From NCBI GenBank assembly GCA_019456225.1, contig VRUI01000026.1:1-57351 (forward strand): 57,351 bases of DNA, read 5' to 3'. The stretch's first letter is position 1. The number at the start of each line of letters is the position of its first letter. The notes beneath the pieces are model-generated. The model had not been told where the DNA came from. It did no database searches and worked only from the letters and a program-made list of their open reading frames with translations. Source of the stretch: Planctomycetota bacterium (GTDB lineage: Bacteria > Planctomycetota > Phycisphaerae > Sedimentisphaerales > Anaerohalosphaeraceae). Positions 8,501 to 16,247 of this stretch are shown here, piece by piece. The translations under genes were made by a program, and so were the position numbers.

Positions 8501-8686
8501 AATGTTCGTACGGAATTAGCATTGCTGAGGCGTTACCACCGGTTGTACTGCGGTCTGACACTTTCTATCGATGAGTCTCGCGATGAGAAATCGATCATGT
8601 TTTCGATCTGGCCGCAGGGGATCAAGGATCTGACTTTCGGGGATCGGAGATACGCTTCGTTCCGCGATGGCATTCTGGAGAACTAG
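5579..8686 (+). CDS. lptD: LptD-like outer-membrane LPS-assembly protein (OstA family)
   Basis: The product is 1035 residues. An N-terminal signal peptide (residues 1-22, LFLLFCLTLCWAGAFA) is followed by a long periplasmic region. Its OstA-like beta-jellyroll repeats (about 235-420) contain GTVDAVYFSGNIVMTEGERTI and ENIFQAENIVLTTS. The C-terminal half has alternating aromatic and polar strands typical of an outer-membrane barrel (for example VDYFGKRGSGVGVMVDY, LNNRYTIIVSEEY), ending in a strand with MFSIWPQG. LptD with LptE inserts lipopolysaccharide into the outer leaflet. The protein is longer than the E. coli protein (about 780 residues), mostly through a larger N-terminal part, which is common in this phylum. 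An LpxL-like gene at 35798 and a Lol-like exporter in the same window support a true outer membrane. Confidence 0.85.
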   Translation: MRKLWELFLLFCLTLCWAGAFAEESSRGDYFAGQDIHLGAFRMSVYPSVDGSADEQIVVFDEGFSLEFGGSSLSCDQAVVWITTKHYEYRGSESIDYAVRAYLEGNVKVSQGLSGKSKDNQAIIEQGKSLVVHFFVTGEVFSTVEERSDGVLDDLKGMQLFKNASKAVRPLRSRLIVAPEAIVPRYKEDISVVDEKYGKALKNPLRASDYFEIGEVKQTTGPAVAVDFAPQADTSRSGSGKVKEREFQYPINISGVWEKDPEIRMTEADGVKVATLMGRFYLWQKKDDKGNIVEFQADNGVIFYGSDKLAKSSDAKRPSGTGTVDAVYFSGNIVMTEGERTIRAEELFYDFVNKRALAVKAEMRKFDVGRGIPIYLRAAKLQQVSENIFQAENIVLTTSEFYVPQLSLTASQLVMTDTTGVQERADGIADDSKFDAVLTDIRLKAGKRTYFVWPRLRTNFERPDIPIRRIQVGHDSRFGTSVETRWYLSRLLGLKEPEGVDSSLMVDYFGKRGSGVGVMVDYKRDDYFGGVSSYIIKDRGLDDLGRTRKNIEPGSDIRGRFTARHKHYLPYNWQATLEISYLSDKHFLESYYRTEFNTSKAQETLLYLKRLEDFWAFSFLMKVRINDFESELEELPTAELHFKGVSFWDDMLTYYGDTRVSRLRNRVPSDSTSDVSQDFFTFLTTRHEVDVPMRLGAVNIVPFTGVSYSIDDQEGFRKNVDNSVSSKPEEKVLFGEVGVRMSTLFWKEDGTFKSKLWDVDGLRHTIKPHFEAVLYEEDSDVIEMRNFMNFGLSQRWQTRRGSADKRRTVDWMRFDVDATFLSDTADSSLSPALPNAFGPANSYGPAKFIWNDPSIPVFMRRDDSLWGMVRDTVNLDYMWRMSDTTVYLSDLNYDTQSGVVQQFNAGIAKYVYPDISYYIGSRYYRPVTIDVPATLKNSRVHEKGSNSIIGSITYALNNRYTIIVSEEYNLDYGNNVRTELALLRRYHRLYCGLTLSIDESRDEKSIMFSIWPQGIKDLTFGDRRYASFRDGILEN

Positions 8687-8981
8687 AAATATTTATCCGC
8701 AGATTACGCGGATTATTTTTAAATTTAAAAACAGCAGTGCGTGTTTTGTGAAATATCGCTTGCAACTTTTGAGAGTCAAAACTGTATTCCTTTTTTGCCA
8801 CAGAGAGCACAGAGGAAAAGAGAGAAAAGAAAAAGATAAAAACAATAGAAACCGCCACGGCGGTGCTAATTTATTAACATGCCGGCAGGATGCCGGCGTT
8901 ACGTTGCGTGTGATAATCGGAGTGTTCCGATTATAATTTTAATTTACTGTTTTATTATTAGAAAGTTTATGAGGGAAGATT
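8687..8981 (+). other. Spacer with mixed repeats upstream of fba
   Basis: It contains a CCGCAGATTACGCGG-type palindrome (8697-8711), a GCCACAGAGAGCACAGAGG repeat (8799-8817), a degenerate hairpin-B unit ACCGCCACGGCGG (8851-8863) and a GCCGGCAGGATGCCGGC hairpin (8881-8897) related to those at 1333 and 16211. Frames across it are not genes. Confidence 0.7.
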
Positions 8982-9932
8982 ATGCCTTTAGTGGACACGA
9001 AAAAAATGTTTGAGATGGCCTATAAGAACGGCTATGCAATTGGGGCTTTCAATGTTAACAACATGGAAATTACCCAGGGAATCGTTGCAGCGATCGTCGA
9101 GGAAAAAGCTCCGCTTATTCTTCAGGTCTCACGCGGGGCGAGGTCCTATGCATCAATGAATTATCTTAAGGCTATCATCGACTGTGCGGTCGCTGAAAAT
9201 CCGGATATTCCGATTTGCATGCACCTTGATCATGGCGATACATTTGAGTCCTGCAAGCAGTGTGTCGATGACGGTTTTACATCCGTTATGATCGATGCAT
9301 CGCACTCGAGCTTCGAAGATAATATCGCGCTGACGAAGCAGGTTGTAGATTATGCTCACGCTCACGGTGTTGTTGTCGAAGCAGAACTCGGTAAACTCGG
9401 TGGTATCGAAGAAGACGTTGTTGGCGTCTCGGCTGAGGATGTAATGAACCACCTGACCGATCCTGACCAGGTTGTTGAATTTGTTGAAAAGACCGGCTGT
9501 GATTCGCTTGCTATTGCTATCGGAACAAGCCACGGTGCTTATAAATTTAAGACCGCACCAAAACTGGCTATTGACGTAGTGGAAAAGGTTGAAGTCAAAT
9601 TGCCGGGATTTCCGCTTGTTATGCATGGTTCGAGCAGCGTTTTGAAGGAATTTAAGGACCTGATCAACAAGTACGGCGGGGATATGCCTGATGCTATGGG
9701 TGTCCCTGAAGATGCTATCAGCGAGGCGGCTAAGAAGGCTGTCTGCAAGGTTAACATCGATACCGACCTTAGAATGGCTCTTACAGCGAAAATTCGCCAG
9801 GTATTCTGTGAGACCCCAGCTGAATTCGATCCTCGCAAGTATCTTGGACCTGGTCGTCAGGCCATTAAAGACATGGTTAAGCATAAACTTCATGTTCTCG
9901 GATGTGCCGGTAAGGCTGACGAGTGCCTTTAG
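8982..9932 (+). CDS. fba: Class II fructose-bisphosphate aldolase
   Basis: The product is 316 residues and starts at ATG 8982 behind GAGGGAAG. It catalyses the reversible cleavage of fructose 1,6-bisphosphate to dihydroxyacetone phosphate and glyceraldehyde 3-phosphate in glycolysis and gluconeogenesis, in the cytoplasm. The metal site is visible: HLDHGD (residues 81-86) supplies the catalytic Asp83 and zinc ligand His84. GTSHGAYK (about 180) and MHGSSS (about 210) supply further His ligands and the phosphate-binding loop. Length and motif order fit the class IIB group, which includes ketohexose- and tagatose-bisphosphate aldolases, so substrate choice is not absolutely fixed. It is a single gene, followed by a 10-bp perfect hairpin. 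Confidence 0.95.
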   Translation: MPLVDTKKMFEMAYKNGYAIGAFNVNNMEITQGIVAAIVEEKAPLILQVSRGARSYASMNYLKAIIDCAVAENPDIPICMHLDHGDTFESCKQCVDDGFTSVMIDASHSSFEDNIALTKQVVDYAHAHGVVVEAELGKLGGIEEDVVGVSAEDVMNHLTDPDQVVEFVEKTGCDSLAIAIGTSHGAYKFKTAPKLAIDVVEKVEVKLPGFPLVMHGSSSVLKEFKDLINKYGGDMPDAMGVPEDAISEAAKKAVCKVNIDTDLRMALTAKIRQVFCETPAEFDPRKYLGPGRQAIKDMVKHKLHVLGCAGKADECL

Positions 9933-9933
9933 T

Positions 9934-10020
9934 CAAACTGACCTTTGGTCAGTTTGAGATTGATTATTGATTATTTATAATTGATTATTTGAGGATTCGG
10001 CCTTTGGCCGAGGCATTTTA
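9934..10020 (+). repeat. Composite intergenic element (hairpin A, heptad array, hairpin B), copy 1
   Basis: Hairpin A is CAAACTGACC (9934-9943), TTT, GGTCAGTTTG (9947-9956), a perfect 10-bp stem starting one base after the fba stop. The heptads TGATTAT, TGATTAT, TTATAAT, TGATTAT fill 9961-9988. Hairpin B, with CGGCC and GGCCG arms around TTT, lies at 9998-10010 and is followed by AGGCATTTTA. Confidence 0.8.
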
Positions 10021-10033
10021 TTAAAAAAAGACG

Positions 10034-10074
10034 CCACGCAAGCTCTTTAATTGCAGTGGTTTACGTTTTTTTTT
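10034..10074 (+). terminator. Probable rho-independent terminator downstream of fba
   Basis: CCACGCAA (10034-10041) pairs with TTGCAGTGG (10051-10059, one bulged A), followed after a few bases by nine T at 10066-10074. Confidence 0.6.
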
Positions 10075-10418
10075 GGGCGTTTTCGGTCAGTTTGAAAATG
10101 TATAATGTCTATTGTATAATATTTGTAAATTGGCTTTTGGCCGTAACTTTTTTTGGTTTTGAGCGTCTATAATATAGCTGTCCCTGGTTTTTTGGCTGGG
10201 GTAGCTTTATAGGCTTGTGGAATTGGGTTTTTTATATGTTTTTCAGCGGTTTTGTCCCTGCGCTTGCGGTTTGGGCTTTTTTTTGCTTTGTTAAAGTGGA
10301 GAGTTTATTCCGTAAATATTGGTCTTTAAAACGACGATGTAGTGATGTCGGGGATGATTTTTGAAAGTGTTTTTGGTCTATGTTAATACGTTAATGTGTT
10401 TATTTTGAAGAGGTTACC
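10075..10418 (+). other. Spacer upstream of the S41 protease gene
   Basis: No gene is seen. The 17-mer AATGTCTATTGTATAAT (10104-10120) recurs at 18419-18435. TATAAT hexamers occur at 10101, 10115 and 10168, any of which might be a -10. A TCCCTGCGCTTGCGG-type repeat at 10255-10269 is shared with the 4521 and 12999 spacers. Confidence 0.5.
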
Positions 10419-12893
10419 TTGAAAACTGTTAAAAACAACAGGTTCTGGATGGTTCTTGCCGTATTTATTACGGTTGTTCTGGCTCTTGCTGGAGGGAAAA
10501 AAGTTCTTAATAGTTCTAATGCGTCTATTGCTAAATCTACAGGTGATACTTCCAGTGATGTCGAAGTAGCCAGTGATGTGGATGTAGCCAGTGTTGTTGA
10601 GGCCGCGGCGTCTAAGATCAGTACGGGTGATTTTGAGGGCGCCGATGCGCTTATCAGCAAGATCAAGAAGCTTTCTGACAGGAGTGCGTTGCAGCTTGGG
10701 CGTATAATCGACGAATATAATATCTTTTCCAAGGAACGGAAAGAGGCTAAAGCTAAGTTATATGAAGAACTGCTGGCCGACCTTAAAGGGGAAGGTCCTA
10801 AAGAGAAAAAAGAGGAGCTAACCAAAAAGGATTCTGAGACTGAAACAAAAGTTGAAACTAAAAAAGAAGATAAAGGTAAAGGCTCCGGTGAGAGCGAAAT
10901 ATCAATTGATGCCGGTGAGTCCGAAAAATCAATCAATGCTGTTGATTCCGAGACAATAAGTGATAGCGGTAAGGACGATGAAGTTGATCCTGAAGTGAAA
11001 GAGATGAACGAGACTTTTTTGAAGGTTCTAAAGGTCAAAGAGTATGCTAACGAGGAACAGGAAAAAGAACTTCTTTCCAGCGAGATAGTTAAGTCTCTTA
11101 TTGAAAAATCCCTTAAGAAGGGCCGAGAGTTTGAAGCCGAGAATGAATGGGTTGATGCTTATGCTCACTGTTATTACTGGCTTGGTGCTCTTTTTCCCGA
11201 TAATAAGGAATACAAAGACCATATGAAGAAGCTGATGCGGCTTGCGATGATCGAAATGTCGCTTAAGGATAACAGTTGTGAAAAGAGTGCCGACCGTCAT
11301 TCCGGTATCAAGCCGGAGATGCTTGTTCGGGCCGTACGGGCTTTGGATTTCAGCTATGTTTCTTTGCTTGATTATAAAGCGATGACAATAAAGGCGATCG
11401 AACAGTGTCATTTTCTTAGCCAGGTTTTGTTATCGGAAAAGAAGGATATATCCTACAGGGTTTCTGTCGAGGATATGGATAAGTGGCATGAACGCCTTTC
11501 GGCGATACAGAAAGGGCTTGAAGGTGATCCTACTCTTAAACGAGATGCTTTTGTACGTATTTTCAGCGAGGTTCTTGCTCTTAATACGAATACGCTTGGT
11601 ATTCCGCAGGAGATTATCGTTGCTCAATATACTCAAGCGGCTCTTGAGGCTCTTGACCCGTTTACAAATCTTATCTGGCCGTGGAGGGTACTTGATTTTG
11701 AGAAAAATATGACTCAGGACTTTACCGGTATCGGAATTCATATTACGAAGATCCGCGGAGTTCTTGCAGTTGCAAGTTTGTTGCCGGATACTCCCGCTTA
11801 CCGTTCGAATCTTGATGCTAACGACGAGATCCTTGCCGTTAACGGCGAAGAAACCAAGGATATGACTCTTACTTGTGTTGTGAGCAAGATAACCGGGCCT
11901 AAGGGTACCAAAGTCACGCTTACAGTTCGTCATGAAGATGCTGCTGAGGGCGAGACTGAAGATATTGTCCTGGTTCGTGCCCGTATTGAAGTTCCTACGA
12001 TCCGCGGTTGGAAACGAGAAGACGATGGGAGTAATGGAAGCAACGGGGCAAACGGTACCACCGCTTCCAAGGAGAATTCCGGTAAGTGGGGACATATGAT
12101 CGACTCTGTAAATAAGATCGGTTATATGCGGCTTACAGGTTTTACTATGAATACAGCACCGACTATGAAGGCTCAACTTCATAATCTTGAAGTGCGTGGC
12201 ATGAAGGGTCTTATTGTCGATCTTCGCGATAACTCGGGCGGGTATCTGTCGACGGCCGCTGCTGTTGTTGATATGTTCGTTGATAGCGGTTTGATCGTTA
12301 AGAGCCAGCCGAGATGGGGTATCGCTACCTATGAGCGTGCGAGGAAACGCGGTACGCATCCGAATTATCCTCTTATCGTTTTGATCAACGGCTCTTCCGC
12401 GAGCGCTTCTGAGATCGTTGCAGGTGCTTTGCAGGATGATAAGTTTAAACGTGCGACGCTTGTCGGTACCCGCAGCTATGGCAAGGGCAGCGTTCAGACG
12501 ATAGTTCATTATTCCGGTGAAGGTTCGAAGCTTAAGTATACGATGGCGTATTATCACCTTCCGTCTGGTCAGCGGGTTAAGAACCGGTATAAAATGGAAA
12601 AAGAAGGGCGTAAGGACTGGGGTATTGCTCCGGATGTTGAGGTTGAGATGACCAGTGAAGAGATCAAGAAACATCGTGAGATCCAGTGGTCCAATGACGT
12701 TCTTGCCAAAGCCGGTCACGTTGATGAAAAGGGTAAGCCGGTTAAGCGGTATACTGCCCAAGAGACTATCGCCGCCGATCCTCAGATGCGGGTTGCGCTT
12801 ATGATTGCAAAATCCAAGATCATCCAGGCAGGGGGTGTGGTTGAGTTTCCGGAAAAGGTTTCTGATAAGCCGGTAGTTGCCGGGAAAAATTAA
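10419..12893 (+). CDS. PDZ-containing carboxy-terminal processing protease, S41 family
   Basis: The product is 824 residues with a TTG start at 10419 behind GAAGAGG. An N-terminal hydrophobic segment (about 8-25, FWMVLAVFITVVLALAGG) exports or anchors it. Residues of about 40-200 are charged and Glu/Lys-rich. A mostly helical region follows to about 420. The PDZ domain (about 430-520, GIGIHITKIRGVLAVASLLPD then DEILAVNG) binds substrate tails. The S41 domain follows, with LIVDLRDNSGG, the catalytic serine motif GSSASASEIVAG and the lysine motif GTRSYGKGSVQT. CtpA/Prc-type enzymes trim or degrade periplasmic proteins from the C-terminus. At 824 residues it is about twice the size of CtpA, and the N-terminal extension is of unknown role. 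Confidence 0.88.
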   Translation: MKTVKNNRFWMVLAVFITVVLALAGGKKVLNSSNASIAKSTGDTSSDVEVASDVDVASVVEAAASKISTGDFEGADALISKIKKLSDRSALQLGRIIDEYNIFSKERKEAKAKLYEELLADLKGEGPKEKKEELTKKDSETETKVETKKEDKGKGSGESEISIDAGESEKSINAVDSETISDSGKDDEVDPEVKEMNETFLKVLKVKEYANEEQEKELLSSEIVKSLIEKSLKKGREFEAENEWVDAYAHCYYWLGALFPDNKEYKDHMKKLMRLAMIEMSLKDNSCEKSADRHSGIKPEMLVRAVRALDFSYVSLLDYKAMTIKAIEQCHFLSQVLLSEKKDISYRVSVEDMDKWHERLSAIQKGLEGDPTLKRDAFVRIFSEVLALNTNTLGIPQEIIVAQYTQAALEALDPFTNLIWPWRVLDFEKNMTQDFTGIGIHITKIRGVLAVASLLPDTPAYRSNLDANDEILAVNGEETKDMTLTCVVSKITGPKGTKVTLTVRHEDAAEGETEDIVLVRARIEVPTIRGWKREDDGSNGSNGANGTTASKENSGKWGHMIDSVNKIGYMRLTGFTMNTAPTMKAQLHNLEVRGMKGLIVDLRDNSGGYLSTAAAVVDMFVDSGLIVKSQPRWGIATYERARKRGTHPNYPLIVLINGSSASASEIVAGALQDDKFKRATLVGTRSYGKGSVQTIVHYSGEGSKLKYTMAYYHLPSGQRVKNRYKMEKEGRKDWGIAPDVEVEMTSEEIKKHREIQWSNDVLAKAGHVDEKGKPVKRYTAQETIAADPQMRVALMIAKSKIIQAGGVVEFPEKVSDKPVVAGKN

Positions 12894-13071
12894 TAGCGAT
12901 TATCTATTAGTCCCGATAAATCCCCGACGTAAAGCCGGGGCAGTCTCTGATTTCGCTTCGCTCAACAGCGATTGGCTATTAGGGTTCTGTTGGTTTTTAT
13001 CCCTGCGCCTTGCGGTGTTACCGCTTTTTGTGAGCTTCGGGCTTTTGTTTAAATATTCTTTTGTACTTTCC

Positions 13072-13100
13072 TTGCCCTTTTGTTTGTTTTGGTGTATTAT
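13072..13100 (+). promoter_or_regulatory. Candidate sigma-70 promoter for lysS
   Basis: TTGCCC (13072-13077) and TATTAT (13095-13100) are separated by 17 bases, 68 bases before the lysS start codon. Confidence 0.5.
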
Positions 13101-13167
13101 ACGCGCTGTTTGTATGATTTAATTGGAATTTGGTCGCCTTTTGGCGTTTTTTTGAAGGGAAAGTTAG

Positions 13168-14616
13168 TTGTCTGAGAATACCAGTATCGATAAATTGCAG
13201 CAGCAGCGTCAGGATAAGCTTGAAAAGTATCGCGAGCTTGGGGTTGACCCTTATGGGGGTAAATTTGAAGGTGTCGAAAGCACCGCATCTATCGTAGGCA
13301 GATTTGTAGATGATCAGGAAGGTCAGGTTGCTTGTGCGGCCGGTCGTATCGTTCTTTTGCGGGATATCGGCAAACTTATCTTTATTACGCTGCGCGATTC
13401 GAGCGGGACCATCCAGATCGGGCTTAGCAAAAAACTGCTTGCCGATTTCTGGGATGTCGTGAAACTGCTGGAACTTGGCGATATTGTCGGCGCTAGCGGC
13501 GATCTTGCACGGACGCGTACCGGTGAGATCACTATCTGGGTTGATAAGCTTACCATGCTTTGCAAGTCTTTGCTTCAGCCGCCGGAGAAATTCCATGGGC
13601 TTACTGATGTTGATATGCGGTACAGGCAAAGGTATGTTGACCTTTGGGCGAACCCTGAGGTTATGGGGACATTCCAAAAACGCAGTGCTATGATTGCGAC
13701 TATTCGGCGGCTGCTTACCGATAAGGGGTTTTGCGAGGTTGAGACTCCCATGATGCAGTCTATCGCCGGCGGGGCGGCTGCCAAGCCCTTTATTACTCAT
13801 CATAATTCTCTGAATATGGATATGTTCCTGCGGATCTCACCGGAACTGTTCCTTAAGCGTCTGCTGGTTGGCGGTATGGAAAAGGTTTTTGAGGTCAACC
13901 GTAATTTCCGTAATGAAGGGCTTAGCACACGGCATAACCCTGAGTTTACGATGATGGAACTTTATCAGGCGTATGCCGATTATAATGTTATGATGGACAT
14001 CACCGAAGAGATCTTCTGCACGCTTATCGAGGAACATTGCGAAAGTAATGTGATCGAGTTTGGCGATCTGAAGGTTAACTATGCCGGGCCCTGGCGGAGG
14101 GCGAAGTATGGCGATCTGCTGAAGGAATATGCCGGGTGCGATATTGACGATATTGCCGCTGTCCGGGCCAAGGCGAAAGAGCTTGGGATTAATGATGAGG
14201 GTATGGATGATGCGATTGTTATCAATGAGGTTTTCGAAGAGACGGTCGAGGATAATTTGATCGATCCTACGTTTGTGATCGATTATCCGGCGGCTCTTTG
14301 TCCTTTGACACGACGGAGTAAGTCGGACCCGAGGTATGCCGAGCGGTTTGAGTTGTTTGTCGCCAGGATGGAACTTGCGAACGCGTATACCGAGCTTAAT
14401 GACCCGGCTGTTCAGGAAGCGAATTTCAGGGAACAGCTTCGCGGGCAGGATGAGACGATGGCGACGATGGACGATGATTTTGTCAACGCTTTGAAGTATG
14501 GTATGCCTCCGGCAGGCGGGCTTGGGATCGGGATCGACCGGCTTGTTATGCTGCTGACTGGCGAGACTAGTATTCGGGACGTTGTTTTGTTTCCTCTGCT
14601 TAAATCTTTATCGTAA
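13168..14616 (+). CDS. lysS: Lysyl-tRNA synthetase, class II
   Basis: The product is 482 residues; the start is TTG at 13168 with GAAGGGA upstream. It charges tRNA-Lys with lysine using ATP. The N-terminal part holds the anticodon-binding OB fold (about 60-150). The class II catalytic core has motif 2, with FLKRLLVGGMEKVFEVNRNF and RNEG (about 225-255), and motif 3, GLGIGIDRLVMLLTG (about 450-465). The ending IRDVVLFPLLK is typical of LysS. Length is close to the usual 490-505. It is a single gene with its own promoter-like sequence. Confidence 0.97.
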   Translation: MSENTSIDKLQQQRQDKLEKYRELGVDPYGGKFEGVESTASIVGRFVDDQEGQVACAAGRIVLLRDIGKLIFITLRDSSGTIQIGLSKKLLADFWDVVKLLELGDIVGASGDLARTRTGEITIWVDKLTMLCKSLLQPPEKFHGLTDVDMRYRQRYVDLWANPEVMGTFQKRSAMIATIRRLLTDKGFCEVETPMMQSIAGGAAAKPFITHHNSLNMDMFLRISPELFLKRLLVGGMEKVFEVNRNFRNEGLSTRHNPEFTMMELYQAYADYNVMMDITEEIFCTLIEEHCESNVIEFGDLKVNYAGPWRRAKYGDLLKEYAGCDIDDIAAVRAKAKELGINDEGMDDAIVINEVFEETVEDNLIDPTFVIDYPAALCPLTRRSKSDPRYAERFELFVARMELANAYTELNDPAVQEANFREQLRGQDETMATMDDDFVNALKYGMPPAGGLGIGIDRLVMLLTGETSIRDVVLFPLLKSLS

Positions 14617-14819
14617 TTTATTTATCCGCAGATTGAAAGCTGAAATTTACCATGAAGAACATGAAGGTAAAAGCATGAAGATCATGAAGGAAAAATAAAG
14701 ATAAAAAAGGAAACCGCCTTCGGCGGAAGCTGTTTAATTATCGGGGAGCTTGCGCTCCCGCGATTTTAGGCGTTTTTTTAAAATGGATTGAAACGGATTT
14801 AAGAAATTGGAATTCTTGC
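14617..14819 (+). other. Repeat spacer upstream of the ABC exporter genes
   Basis: It holds four CATGAAG units at 14651-14690 (spaced 9, 14 and 9 bases), a hairpin-B unit CCGCC-TTC-GGCGG at 14714-14726 and a GGGAGCTTGCGCTCCC hairpin at 14744-14759. The same CATGAAG array plus hairpin B occurs at 17613-17703 before the ATPase gene of the same cluster. Confidence 0.75.
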
Positions 14820-16115
14820 ATGAAGCATTTGAGTTTTTTTCTTTGTTTTAAATATCTTTGCAGGAAGAAGATCGTTCTGCTTAGCATCGCTTCTGTTGCG
14901 ATGTGCTGCGGGCTGCTTATTGTTGTGTCCAGTTTGTTTTCGGGTTTTATCGCGGCTGTTGAGAACAGTGCGAGCGAGAATATGGGGGATGTTGTTATCG
15001 ATCCGTATGGTTCGATGCGTGTCCCTGATTACGACGAGTTGATCAGCGAACTTGAAAAGGTTGATGTTGTTGAGGCTGCGACGGCGGTTCTTTCGAGTAA
15101 CGGGGGGCTTTTGTTTCTCGGCAAGGGTAACGTTCGGGCGGTTTTATTGTGGGGGATAGAGGTTGGCAGGCGCGATGCGGTTTCGCCGTTTTCGAAATAT
15201 CTTGTCGGCAGCGGTGGGGTCGATATCGGCGATGAAGTCGCTGTCGGATACGTTGGGATCGGGGTTGTGGCAAAGCCGGATGCTGTTACCGATGAGTATG
15301 ACTATGACGAGGTGGGCGAATTTGTCGGCAGGAAGGTCAGGCTTACTACGGCAGTTAGCGGAAGCGACAAACCCAGGCGAATAACTTTCCATATCGCCGA
15401 TATATCCCAGACGGGGGTACACCAGTTTGACAGCAATTTTGTGTATATGCCTATCGAAGAACTTTCAGAACAGCTTTACCCGGGCAAGGGTAAGATCGCC
15501 GATATGATACAGATCAAGCTTGTTGGCGGTGCCGATGAGGAAGCGGCGGTCGATAAGATACGCGGCGTCTGGCGTGAGTTTGGAAAGAAAAAGAAACTGG
15601 ATTGGGCATCGCCCCTCGATGTCGAGACTTCACGTTTGAAACAGGCGCGGTTGATCGGTGAGTATCGCAAGCAGATGGGTATGCTGATGCTGATATTCGG
15701 GGTTGTCAGCGGCGGAGTTATTTTGCTTATCTTCTGTATATTCTACCTTATCGTTATGACGAAGATTAAAGATATCGCCATCATCAAGAGCTGCGGGCTT
15801 GGCTCGTCCGGGGTGGCGGTTTTGTTTGTTTTCTTTGGGCTTGTGGTTGGTGTGGCAGGTTCGGGGTTTGGGATACTTATCGGGTGGCTGATGACTAAGA
15901 ATATTAACGCGGTTGAGGCGTGGGTTAGTTCGGCGCTTGGGCTGAATCTTTGGAAGAGCAGCACTTATATGTTCAGCAGGATACCGAATGTTGTATACTG
16001 GGATTATGTTTACTGGATCGCCGGTGCTGCGATCGTGGCGGCGGCGTTGGGGGCTTTGGTTCCTGCGATAGCGGCGTCGCGGGTGAGGCCGGTACGGATT
16101 CTCAGGTACGAATAG
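14820..16115 (+). CDS. ABC transporter permease, LolC/E-like (FtsX/MacB family)
   Basis: The product is 431 residues. One membrane helix lies near the N-terminus (about 17-42, KIVLLSIASVAMCCGLLIVVSSLF), then a large periplasmic domain to about 285. Three helices then close the protein (about 290-315, 335-360 and 395-420), the last followed by VPAIAASRVRPVRILRYE. This is the fold and ending of LolC/LolE and MacB permeases, which extract lipoproteins or other substrates from the inner membrane rather than importing solutes. A second permease and an ATPase follow, so the three probably form a LolCDE-type complex. Substrate assignment is inferred from family and gene set. The ATG at 14820 lies behind a weak ribosome site. 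Confidence 0.85.
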   Translation: MKHLSFFLCFKYLCRKKIVLLSIASVAMCCGLLIVVSSLFSGFIAAVENSASENMGDVVIDPYGSMRVPDYDELISELEKVDVVEAATAVLSSNGGLLFLGKGNVRAVLLWGIEVGRRDAVSPFSKYLVGSGGVDIGDEVAVGYVGIGVVAKPDAVTDEYDYDEVGEFVGRKVRLTTAVSGSDKPRRITFHIADISQTGVHQFDSNFVYMPIEELSEQLYPGKGKIADMIQIKLVGGADEEAAVDKIRGVWREFGKKKKLDWASPLDVETSRLKQARLIGEYRKQMGMLMLIFGVVSGGVILLIFCIFYLIVMTKIKDIAIIKSCGLGSSGVAVLFVFFGLVVGVAGSGFGILIGWLMTKNINAVEAWVSSALGLNLWKSSTYMFSRIPNVVYWDYVYWIAGAAIVAAALGALVPAIAASRVRPVRILRYE

Positions 16116-16147
16116 TATTTCAAACGGCTTGCTTGGATTGTTTGGAA

Positions 16148-16236
16148 TTTATAATTTATAATTGATGATTTATAATTAGAGGATTCGCCTTCGGCGAAGC
16201 TGTTTTATCTGTCGGCAGGATGCCGACAGTACGGTT
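16148..16236 (+). repeat. Heptad array plus hairpin B and GTCGGCAGGATGCCGAC hairpin
   Basis: TTTATAA, TTTATAA, TTGATGA, TTTATAA occupy 16148-16175 at exact 7-base spacing. AGAGGATTCGCCTTCGGCGAAGCTGTTTTA (hairpin B type) and a second hairpin GTCGGCAGGATGCCGAC follow, directly upstream of the second permease gene. There is no hairpin A. Confidence 0.85.
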
Positions 16237-16247
16237 AGCGGTTAGAT

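Noticed and set aside
8667-8936. Frame with PQITRIIFK and HREHRGKERKEKD peptides downstream of lptD
   Set aside because: Known false translations of CCGCAGATTACGCGG and CCACAGAGAGCACAGAGG spacer repeats.
11430-12761. Long minus-strand open frame (443 codons) inside the S41 protease gene
   Set aside because: The plus-strand gene has full protease motifs. The minus frame is a shadow that results from codon use, with no family likeness.
12877-13122. 81-codon hydrophobic frame between the S41 protease gene and lysS
   Set aside because: It overlaps the end of the protease gene and runs through spacer repeats; hydrophobicity comes from T-rich DNA.
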